A stretch of DNA of 5,853 nucleotides from an uncultured Eubacteriaceae bacterium (lineage in GTDB: Bacteria > Bacillota > Clostridia > Eubacteriales > Eubacteriaceae), in contig CANRHG010000123.1 of assembly GCA_947630385.1 (NCBI GenBank), positions 1-5,853 on the forward strand, in the 5' to 3' direction. A model generated the notes under the pieces. The model searched no databases. It saw only the letters and a program-made list of their open reading frames with translations, and had not been told where the DNA came from. Of this stretch, positions 1 to 5,059 are shown piece by piece. Position 1 is the stretch's first letter. Every line of letters begins with the position of its first letter. Both the position numbers and the translations under genes were made by a program.

Positions 1-1112
1 GTGGTGTCGATCTTGTAGTCCAGGTAGCCCTGCGAGATCTGGTTGTTGATGTCGTTTTCCGACCACGGAACGATCACGATCTCCGTATTGTAGGCTTCGT
101 CCGCCTGTTCCTGTGTGATGTATCCCGCGTCGATCATCCGGTCTAAGACCTGGCGCTGGCGGTTTTTCGCGGCTTCAAAGTCATCGTTCGGCGCGTAAAC
201 GCTCGGCGCCTGCGGCAGGCCCGCGAGCATGGCCGATTCGGCGAGGTTGAGTTGGCTGACGTTTTTACCGAAGTACGTCTCGGCCGCGGCTTCGATGCCG
301 TAGGCGGCCGAACCGAAATAATATTCGTTCAGGTACATCTCAAGGATCTGGTCCTTGGTGTACTTGTCTTCCATCTGATAGGCGATCGAGATCTCCTTGA
401 ATTTACGGTTGAGCGAATCCAAGAAAGTCGATTCCTCGGCGATGTTGGGCAGATACAAAAGCCTCGAGAGCTGTTGGGTCAGGGTCGATGCCCCCTGTCC
501 GGTGGACTTACCGTAAATCAGGTTCGACAAAAGGGCACGCAGTACCCCAAGGTAGTCGACGCCGCCGTGGGAGTAGAACCTGGAGTCTTCCGTCGCGATC
601 AGCGCGTTCTTAAGGTCCTGCGGGACCTGGTCGATCGAGATGTAGGTCCGGTTCTCCGAGAAGATCGAAGCGATCTGTACCCCGTCCGAGGTGTAAACTT
701 CCGTTTTCTCTTTTGGCGTGTACTTTGTCCCGGAAATGTCCGTGAAGTTGGCCGTATATAATAAGAAGACTCCTCCCACCCCGACTAGGGCCAGAAAAAC
801 CAGGACCGATACGACGATGGTGGCCGTCTTCTTCCAGGAATGGTCCACCTTCCGTTTGGGAAGGCCTTTCTTTTTGTGGGGCAGTCCCCGTCTTAACGGC
901 GTCTTTTTCTCCTTCTTCGGTGCGGACGCTACGGGTGTCGGTTTCGGCTTTTCCGGTTCCGGCTCTGTTTTGAGTGGCTCGGTCTCTTCCGGCGTTTCTT
1001 CCGGAGCCGGTTCTTGGCTAAAAGAAGGATTATTTAGGATCTCATCGATCTCTTCGAGATCGCGCGTAGTAAAACGATCGTCATTTTCAAAGTTATCGTT
1101 ATTGTGTTCCAA
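1..1112 (-). CDS. Class A penicillin-binding protein (PBP1A-type transglycosylase/transpeptidase), N-terminal part
   Basis: Bifunctional peptidoglycan synthase of the PBP1A type; 370 residues are visible and the gene runs off the left edge, so the transpeptidase domain is not seen. Residues 1-95 form a cytoplasmic tail: acidic and Pro/Glu-rich (about 9-60), then Lys/Arg-rich (66-95). One membrane anchor follows (about 96-119). The glycosyltransferase family 51 domain (about 130-320) carries its diagnostic motifs: ATEDSRFYSHGG with catalytic Glu175, GQGASTLTQQL (205-215), RKFKE (236-240, second conserved Glu240), EMYLNEYYFG, and ESAMLAGLPQAPSVYAP. The start is TTG at 1112: an in-frame TGA lies four codons upstream, only GGG, AAA and ACA intervene, and GAGGG stands 6 nt before it. 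It overlaps the end of the upstream pseudouridine synthase gene by 14 bp, so the two are probably translationally coupled. Family assignment is very secure; the exact PBP subclass is inferred. Confidence 0.96.
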   Translation of the reverse strand, partial: MEHNNDNFENDDRFTTRDLEEIDEILNNPSFSQEPAPEETPEETEPLKTEPEPEKPKPTPVASAPKKEKKTPLRRGLPHKKKGLPKRKVDHSWKKTATIVVSVLVFLALVGVGGVFLLYTANFTDISGTKYTPKEKTEVYTSDGVQIASIFSENRTYISIDQVPQDLKNALIATEDSRFYSHGGVDYLGVLRALLSNLIYGKSTGQGASTLTQQLSRLLYLPNIAEESTFLDSLNRKFKEISIAYQMEDKYTKDQILEMYLNEYYFGSAAYGIEAAAETYFGKNVSQLNLAESAMLAGLPQAPSVYAPNDDFEAAKNRQRQVLDRMIDAGYITQEQADEAYNTEIVIVPWSENDINNQISQGYLDYKIDT

Positions 1113-2004
1113 TGTTTTCCCTCATTTTCTTTTCTAGCATTATCATATCATTAGGCAGAGGCGCTACAAAATCGATTCGGCCCTTTTTCGGCAGATCGAG
1201 CTGAACGCGGTGGGCGTGCAGGGCCTGCCGGTCAAATCCGTAACGCGTGATCGAATCCGGATTGTAAAGGGGATCGCCGATGATCGGACAGCCGAGCGAC
1301 TTCAAATGGACCCGGATCTGGTGGGTCCTGCCGGTATGTAGCTCCAGTTCGACTTTCGAGCCCGCCTCAAAATCCTCAAGCTTCTTATAATCCGTGCGCG
1401 CGTAAACCCCTCTTTCGTCGACGACGCGTTCGATGGAACGTTCTTCGGGTCGGTAGATCGGTGCTTCGATCACGCCGTCATCCTCCGGAAGCCTTCCGTC
1501 GGTGTAGGCGATGTAGCGCTTTTTAAAGCCATCTTTCATCTGTTGTTGCAGGTAGGCGTGAACGTACTGGTTTTTGGCCACGATCACGATCCCCGTCGTA
1601 TCCCGGTCCAGCCGATTGACAAAACGGATCTTGTGCGACTGCCCGCTCCTCTTATAATATCCCGCGACGCGGTTGGCCAGGGTCTCGTCGGTGTAGTCGT
1701 GGGTCGGATGAACCACTAAAAGCGGCGGCTTGTTCACGACCAAGACCTCATCGTCTTCGTACAGGATCTCGATTTCTTCATCCGACGGTTTAAAATCGAT
1801 GTCTTCGTGTGGAAGGTAGACGTCGACCACGTCCCCCGGCTCGAGCTCATCGATAAAGCGGGAGTCCTTCCCGTTGATAAGGAGCTTCCCCCGTTTTTTT
1901 ACGGCGCGGATCACCCGGGAGGAAAAATCCCGGTCCCTTAAGAAATCCTCGGCCCTTTGTTTCGACGAGGCTGTATAATTGTAGTGGTGTTTTAGATTCT
2001 CCAT
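1099..2004 (-). CDS. RluA-family RNA pseudouridine synthase with N-terminal S4 domain
   Basis: Converts specific uridines in rRNA or tRNA to pseudouridine in the cytoplasm. At 301 residues it has the usual length of RluC/RluD-like enzymes. Residues 13-65 form an S4 RNA-binding domain (VIRAVKKRGKLLINGK, then DELEPGDVVDVYLP). The catalytic domain spans about 78-285: VLVVNKPPLLVVHP (87-100), the active-site loop VNRLDRDTTG (129-138) with catalytic Asp133, KKRYIAY (161-167) and HTGRTHQIRVHL (223-234), all family hallmarks. Asn130 stands where the commonest motif has His before RLD; the catalytic Asp is intact. The ATG at 2004 has no Shine-Dalgarno sequence. It heads a two-gene unit with the PBP gene, whose start lies within its 3' end. 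The family is certain; the target uridine (RluD-like, RluC-like or a Bacillus-type paralogue) cannot be read from the sequence. Confidence 0.95.
   Translation of the reverse strand: MENLKHHYNYTASSKQRAEDFLRDRDFSSRVIRAVKKRGKLLINGKDSRFIDELEPGDVVDVYLPHEDIDFKPSDEEIEILYEDDEVLVVNKPPLLVVHPTHDYTDETLANRVAGYYKRSGQSHKIRFVNRLDRDTTGIVIVAKNQYVHAYLQQQMKDGFKKRYIAYTDGRLPEDDGVIEAPIYRPEERSIERVVDERGVYARTDYKKLEDFEAGSKVELELHTGRTHQIRVHLKSLGCPIIGDPLYNPDSITRYGFDRQALHAHRVQLDLPKKGRIDFVAPLPNDMIMLEKKMRENIGTQ
1119..1123 (-). promoter_or_regulatory. Ribosome binding site for the PBP gene (TTG start)
   Basis: GAGGG on the minus strand, 6 nt before the TTG codon at 1112. It lies inside the last codons of the pseudouridine synthase gene. 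It decides the start: no ATG or GTG is available in this frame near the beginning, and an in-frame TGA sits just upstream. Confidence 0.7.
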
Positions 2005-2019
2005 TAACGGTACAATTTA

Positions 2020-2048
2020 AGTATGAACGATTCAACTTTCCAATCCAA
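2020..2048 (-). promoter_or_regulatory. Putative sigma-A promoter for the pseudouridine synthase-PBP unit
   Basis: On the minus strand, TTGGAT (2043-2048) is followed after 17 nt by CATACT (2020-2025), a fair sigma-A-like match. Transcription would start near 2013, leaving a leader of only about 9 nt before the ATG at 2004; this fits the lack of a ribosome binding site there. The -10 box overlaps the start codon of the divergent plus-strand gene at 2023. Inferred from consensus only. Confidence 0.4.
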
Positions 2049-2517
2049 TTATTCACCGGAATTTCAACTTGAAATCTTCGGGATCGATCCGAAAACGGTC
2101 ATGGAGCCGGTCCTTGATGTCAGTTGTGGACAGGATCCCCAACTCATTCATATGCTTCGAATGGAAGGTGTCGACGCTTACGGCGCCGATTTTGACGCGC
2201 CCGAACTTCCGTACGTCAAACGCGCCAGCTGGACCAACTCCAACTTCGGCCACAACAAGTGGGGCACGATCCTATCCAACATCGACGTGGCCAATACGAT
2301 CAACCACGCGATCGCCGAAGACAGCGAAGCCCTTAAAGGGCTGTCCCTGGCTTACTTTAACCTGCTCGGTTGCCTAAAAGTCGGCGGTAAATTTATTTAC
2401 GCTCCCGCGATCCCTGTGCTCGAGGCCGAACTCTCGGACGAGATGTTTTCGGTGGAACATTTTGAGCTTCACGACGGGATCGAGCGCACGACGATAACGA
2501 AGCTCGTCGAGACCTAA
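2023..2517 (+). CDS. Small class I SAM-dependent methyltransferase-like protein
   Basis: A 164-residue protein with the outline of a Rossmann-fold methyltransferase. VLDVSCGQD (30-38) resembles motif I. GVDAYGADFD (49-58) puts an acidic residue at the end of strand 2. GTILSNIDVANTINHA (81-96) resembles motif IV. CLKVGGKFIYAP (117-128) resembles the late GG-containing strand. Motif I is degenerate (SCGQD instead of GCGxG), so cofactor binding is likely but not certain; the substrate is unknown. Start: an in-frame TAA lies at 2005-2007 and the ATG at 2023 is the first start after it, but no Shine-Dalgarno sequence is seen. Weak -10-like boxes are TATAAT (1974-1979) and TACAAT (2011-2016), neither with a good -35. 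It is divergent from the pseudouridine synthase gene, appears monocistronic, and its last 125 bp overlap the 3' end of the VanZ-RDD gene in antisense. Confidence 0.72.
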   Translation: MNDSTFQSNYSPEFQLEIFGIDPKTVMEPVLDVSCGQDPQLIHMLRMEGVDAYGADFDAPELPYVKRASWTNSNFGHNKWGTILSNIDVANTINHAIAEDSEALKGLSLAYFNLLGCLKVGGKFIYAPAIPVLEAELSDEMFSVEHFELHDGIERTTITKLVET

Positions 2518-3541
2518 GTTCCGTCAGATAAACCCCACTTACGCTTTCATAAAACGGGACCGCCGTTAAAGTCTGAAATAGCGTCAGTACAAAGACGATC
2601 ACTAGCGCAAGCCCCAGTAAGATCCGGTAAGCCGGTCCCGAGACCATGAGATAGATCCCAAGAACCGGAGCCGGCAGCACAAACAGGAACAAAAGGCCTT
2701 CTCTTAAAAAGAGCGCCGCCGCCTTTGGGGAGGACCCGTTTCGGCCCGTAAAACTTTGGCTTGTCAGGTAGCCCGAAAGTCTGCGCCCTTCCCTTAAGGT
2801 GATCAAGGTATAAAGGCCGACCGAGACAGCGTAGACGAGGTAGGAGCCCAAAGGTCCCTGCGCCGGAAAAAACCACTTGAGAAAGCGGCTCATCAGGCTT
2901 AAAATGACCAGATCAAGCAGTAGCGAAAGTACGCGGTCTTTAAAGCCGGTTCTTGCCTGCAGGTCTACCCGCTTTCTTTTTGGTACTTTTGTAGGCACGA
3001 GTAGGAAGCCGACCAGAGCCCCGGCTACGTTTAGGAGCAGGTCGTCGAGCTGGAACAAACGGTACGGGTTTAGGTAGATAAACAAAAGACCCGTCAGCTG
3101 CAGTAGCTCAAACGATAGGCTTAGAAGCATGGCCCAAAAGAGGGTCGTACCCAAGCCGTTTCCAAAAAACTTTCGCTCGTACATCCCAAACGGGATGAGC
3201 ATAAGAAAGTTAAAAAACGGAAGGTAGAACCAACTGCTCGTTAATTTTTCGTATAAGCCCATGCCCGAGGTATAGGTAAAAAAGTCCGTCACGAAACCAA
3301 ACAGGCGAAAGTCCGTGTACGGTCCGCTGATCTCCAGAGCTTCCTCAAAGCTTGGAAGTGGTAAAATCACGAGTGCGTAACAGCACAACAGGTAAAAACA
3401 AAACGACGCGAACATCAGGTTTCGGCTGATGCTGACGGTCCCCTCATTTTTATATTCGCCAATCAAAAACAAGACGGTCAGACCGACCATCAAAACCGGA
3501 AAGACGCTCGCTACCTGATTGATTATTCCTAAATAAGTCAA
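2393..3541 (-). CDS. VanZ-like / RDD family fused polytopic membrane protein
   Basis: Predicted integral membrane protein, 382 residues from the TTG at 3541. An N-terminal hydrophobic region (about 1-28) precedes a VanZ-like domain (about 40-185) with FCFYLLCCYALVILPLPS, SLSFELLQL (141-149) and FQLDDLLLNVAGALVGFLL (163-181), all typical. A KVPKRKR linker leads to an RDD-like region (about 200-340) beginning DRVLSLLLDLVIL and ending FYESVSGVYL. The function of this fusion is unknown; VanZ itself is linked to low-level teicoplanin resistance. An open frame extends to a TTG at 3601, but that codon is the -35 box of a strong promoter-like sequence, so 3541 (about 25 nt after the expected transcription start) is preferred although it lacks a clear ribosome binding site; the ATG at 3490 is another option. 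The last 41 residues are Arg-rich, look unlike the domain, and are encoded antisense to the methyltransferase gene. Confidence 0.85.
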   Translation of the reverse strand: MTYLGIINQVASVFPVLMVGLTVLFLIGEYKNEGTVSISRNLMFASFCFYLLCCYALVILPLPSFEEALEISGPYTDFRLFGFVTDFFTYTSGMGLYEKLTSSWFYLPFFNFLMLIPFGMYERKFFGNGLGTTLFWAMLLSLSFELLQLTGLLFIYLNPYRLFQLDDLLLNVAGALVGFLLVPTKVPKRKRVDLQARTGFKDRVLSLLLDLVILSLMSRFLKWFFPAQGPLGSYLVYAVSVGLYTLITLREGRRLSGYLTSQSFTGRNGSSPKAAALFLREGLLFLFVLPAPVLGIYLMVSGPAYRILLGLALVIVFVLTLFQTLTAVPFYESVSGVYLTELRSRRASLSSCARSRREAQNVPPKTSRPRVRPRAQGSRERK

Positions 3542-3572
3542 AATTAAAACGTTATAATTAAATACACGACTT

Positions 3573-3601
3573 ATTTTAAGCCGAAAACGCCCTGTGGTCA
3601 A
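3573..3601 (-). promoter_or_regulatory. Strong sigma-A-like promoter for the VanZ-RDD gene
   Basis: On the minus strand, TTGACC (3596-3601), a 17-nt spacer and TAAAAT (3573-3578) give five of six matches to each consensus hexamer. Transcription is expected near 3566. This makes a translation start at the TTG of 3601 very unlikely, since that codon would lie upstream of the mRNA start. Confidence 0.65.
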
Positions 3602-3612
3602 AGCTACAGGCG
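3588..3612. promoter_or_regulatory. Bulged inverted repeat between divergent promoters (operator candidate)
   Basis: The arms are CGCCCTGTGG (3588-3597) and CTACAGGCG (3604-3612) around the loop TCAAAG. Nine positions pair, including one G-T wobble, with a single bulged C. The dyad covers the -35 box of the VanZ-RDD promoter and ends 2 bp before the plus-strand TTGACT, a position that would suit an operator controlling both directions. On the minus strand it is followed by TTTT, so a weak terminator-like hairpin is an alternative reading, but no minus-strand gene lies upstream. Confidence 0.4.
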
Positions 3613-3614
3613 CG

Positions 3615-3643
3615 TTGACTGAAAACCAAAAATTATCCGTAAT
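3615..3643 (+). promoter_or_regulatory. Candidate promoter for the AmmeMemoRadiSam operon
   Basis: TTGACT (3615-3620), a 17-nt spacer and CGTAAT (3638-3643). The -35 box is good (five of six) and the -10 box moderate (four of six). A start near 3650 would give a leader of about 85 nt. A second, weaker option is TTGCAC (3658-3663) with AGTTAT (3681-3686). This -35 and that of the VanZ-RDD promoter lie back to back, 13 bp apart. Confidence 0.4.
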
Positions 3644-3644
3644 T

Positions 3645-3676
3645 CGCTTAGACAGTGTTGCACTTTCGCCTAAGCG
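3645..3676. repeat. 7-bp inverted repeat in the operon leader
   Basis: CGCTTAG (3645-3651) and CTAAGCG (3670-3676) are perfect inverted copies separated by 18 bp. They sit at the expected transcription start and early leader of the plus-strand operon. They could be a repressor site or an RNA stem. Seven pairs with a long loop may also arise by chance. Confidence 0.3.
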
Positions 3677-3723
3677 CGATAGTTATTATTGTATCGAAGT
3701 TACTTAAAACATAACTCAAATAC

Positions 3724-3730
3724 GGGAGGT
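3724..3730 (+). promoter_or_regulatory. Ribosome binding site of the LigB/MEMO-like gene
   Basis: GGGAGGT ends 4 nt before the ATG at 3735. It is the best Shine-Dalgarno match in the window and fixes the start of the first operon gene. Confidence 0.8.
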
Positions 3731-3734
3731 ATTT

Positions 3735-4556
3735 ATGATTCTCAAAGCTTATATTGTACCACACCCACCCCTGATTGTCCCAGAGGTCGGCCGGGGCGAG
3801 GAGAAAACGATCCAAGATACGGTAGACAATTACAAGAAGTTTGCCAAAGAGATCGTCGATTTTAAGCCGGATACGATCATCATCAGCTCTCCACACAGTA
3901 CCAGTTACGCCGACTATTTTCACATCTCTCCGGGGACGCAGGCTTACGGGGACTTTTCAAACTTCGGGGTCCCTCAGGTGAATGTCACGGCAAATTACGA
4001 CACCGAACTCGTCGAAGCGCTCGACGAGGCCTTTAAAGCCAGAGGACTTCCAGCCGGGACGATGGGTGCGGGCGACAACCGACTCGATCACGCCACGCTC
4101 ATCCCCCTTTACTTCCTGCAACAGGAAGATCCAAACTTTCTTAAGGACACCAAAATCGTCCGCATCGGTTTAAGCGGGCTCCCACTGGCCTACAACTACG
4201 AAGTCGGAAAGACCATCGAACAGGTCGCCGATGAGCTGGGTAAAAAAGTCGTCTTCATCGCTAGCGGCGATCTTTCGCACGTCTTAAAAGCGGACGGACC
4301 ATACGGCTATCAAAAAGAAGGCCCGCAGTTTGACAAACTCGTCACCGACATCATCGAAGGCGGGGAACTCTCCGATTTTGTCAGGATCGACCGCAACTTC
4401 GCTCGCCAGGCTTCCGAGTGCGGTCTGGGTTCGTTTGCCATACTCTCGGGCGCCCTCGACAATTACGATTACGAGACCGTATTGGATAGTTACGAAGGTC
4501 CCTTTGGTGTAGGCTATGCCTGTGCGGAAGTCGACGTGAAAGGAGAAAATAAATGA
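3735..4556 (+). CDS. LigB/MEMO-type extradiol dioxygenase-like protein (AmmeMemoRadiSam system, protein B-like)
   Basis: A 273-residue cytoplasmic protein of the class III extradiol dioxygenase (LigB) superfamily, in the group that accompanies AMMECR1 and a radical SAM enzyme. Conserved blocks visible are VPHPPLIVPEVGRGEE (8-23), IISSPHS (49-55), NRLDHATLIPLYF (115-127), VRIGLSGLPL (142-151), FIASGDLSHVLKADGPYG (174-191), ECGLGSF (228-234) and SYEGPFGVGYA (252-262). His10, His54, His119 and His182 are candidate metal ligands by comparison with LigB enzymes; Cys229 is also notable because MEMO proteins carry a conserved Cys. Dioxygenase activity is not established for this group. It starts the operon with a strong ribosome binding site, and its stop overlaps the AMMECR1 start (ATGA). 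In many Clostridia the same module is fused to AMMECR1 in one protein; here it is separate. Family assignment is strong, biochemical role unknown. Confidence 0.9.
   Translation: MILKAYIVPHPPLIVPEVGRGEEKTIQDTVDNYKKFAKEIVDFKPDTIIISSPHSTSYADYFHISPGTQAYGDFSNFGVPQVNVTANYDTELVEALDEAFKARGLPAGTMGAGDNRLDHATLIPLYFLQQEDPNFLKDTKIVRIGLSGLPLAYNYEVGKTIEQVADELGKKVVFIASGDLSHVLKADGPYGYQKEGPQFDKLVTDIIEGGELSDFVRIDRNFARQASECGLGSFAILSGALDNYDYETVLDSYEGPFGVGYACAEVDVKGENK
4539..4545 (+). promoter_or_regulatory. Ribosome binding site of the AMMECR1 gene
   Basis: AAAGGAG lies 7 nt before the ATG at 4553, within the last codons of the preceding gene. It shows that the AMMECR1 gene is initiated independently, so the ATGA junction is a true gene boundary and not a broken fusion. 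Confidence 0.8.
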
Positions 4557-5059
4557 AGGACAAGTACGTAGACCTGGCGACGCAGGTCATTGAAACTTAC
4601 GTAAACGAAGGGTTGGTCCCGGATCTTCCGGACGATCCCGAACTGATCGATCAACAAGGGGCTTGTTTTGTCTCGATCAAAAAGAACGGGCAGCTTCGCG
4701 GTTGTATCGGAACGATCGAACCCTCCCAGGATACCCTGGCCCAGGAGATCATCCAAAACGCGATCAGTGCCAGTACCCGTGATCCCCGTTTTACCCCAAT
4801 ACGCCCGGACGAACTCGAAGATCTAAAGATCTCGGTCGACATCCTGACCAAGCCCGAAAAAATCAAGACGCTGCGTGACCTCGATGTCAAAAAATACGGG
4901 ATCATCGTCTCAAACGGAAACCGCCGGGGACTGCTTTTGCCTGACTTAGAAGGCGTGGACTCAATCGAGGATCAGATCAATATTGCGCTGGCCAAAGGTG
5001 GGATCAGTTTAGACGAACCTTTCTACCTGGAACGTTTTGAAGTCGAACGCCATGAATGA
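4553..5059 (+). CDS. amrA: AMMECR1 domain protein (AmmeMemoRadiSam system protein A)
   Basis: A 168-residue single-domain AMMECR1 protein, shorter than the usual 180-200 residues but apparently complete. The family signature LRGCIGTIEP lies at 48-57 (Cys51), preceded by GACFVSIKKNG (36-46). It is followed by EIIQNAISASTRDPRFTPI (65-83), then ISVDILTKPEKI, YGIIVSNGNRRGLLLPDLEGVD and the C-terminal FYLERFEVE. No catalytic reaction is established; the pocket around the RGCIG loop has been proposed to be enzymatic or to bind nucleotide or substrate. It starts at ATG 4553, sharing ATGA with the upstream stop, and overlaps the radical SAM gene by 8 bp, so three proteins in a coupled operon are expected in balanced amounts. 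The symbol follows the AmmeMemoRadiSam naming scheme. Confidence 0.95.
   Translation: MKDKYVDLATQVIETYVNEGLVPDLPDDPELIDQQGACFVSIKKNGQLRGCIGTIEPSQDTLAQEIIQNAISASTRDPRFTPIRPDELEDLKISVDILTKPEKIKTLRDLDVKKYGIIVSNGNRRGLLLPDLEGVDSIEDQINIALAKGGISLDEPFYLERFEVERHE

Noticed and set aside
252..761. Plus-strand open frame of 169 codons
   Set aside because: It lies wholly antisense to the glycosyltransferase domain of the PBP, which has clear family motifs. No ribosome binding site or recognisable domain.
718..1137. Plus-strand open frame of 139 codons, Ser/Gly-rich
   Set aside because: Antisense to the PBP tail and membrane anchor; its composition mirrors the Glu/Pro-rich coding strand. No independent support.
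2505..2570. Bidirectional intrinsic terminator between the convergent genes
   Set aside because: No GC-rich stem with a T-tract was found there; the coding regions overlap instead.
2547..2876. Minus-strand frame inside the VanZ-RDD gene in another phase
   Set aside because: It is a shifted reading of the hydrophobic RDD segment, which is well supported in its own frame.
3588..3612. Catabolite-repression (cre) or redox (Rex) operator
   Set aside because: The dyad does not match the cre or Rex palindromes; it is kept only as an unassigned operator candidate.
3648..3923. Minus-strand frame across the intergenic region and the 5' end of the LigB-like gene
   Set aside because: It would cover the operon's ribosome binding site and conserved coding blocks of the LigB-like gene; the protein shows no domain.
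4546..4556. Possible programmed frameshift joining the LigB-like and AMMECR1 genes
   Set aside because: The sequence GAAAATAAATGA does not form a proper X XXY YYZ slippery site, and AAAGGAG before the ATG supports separate initiation.
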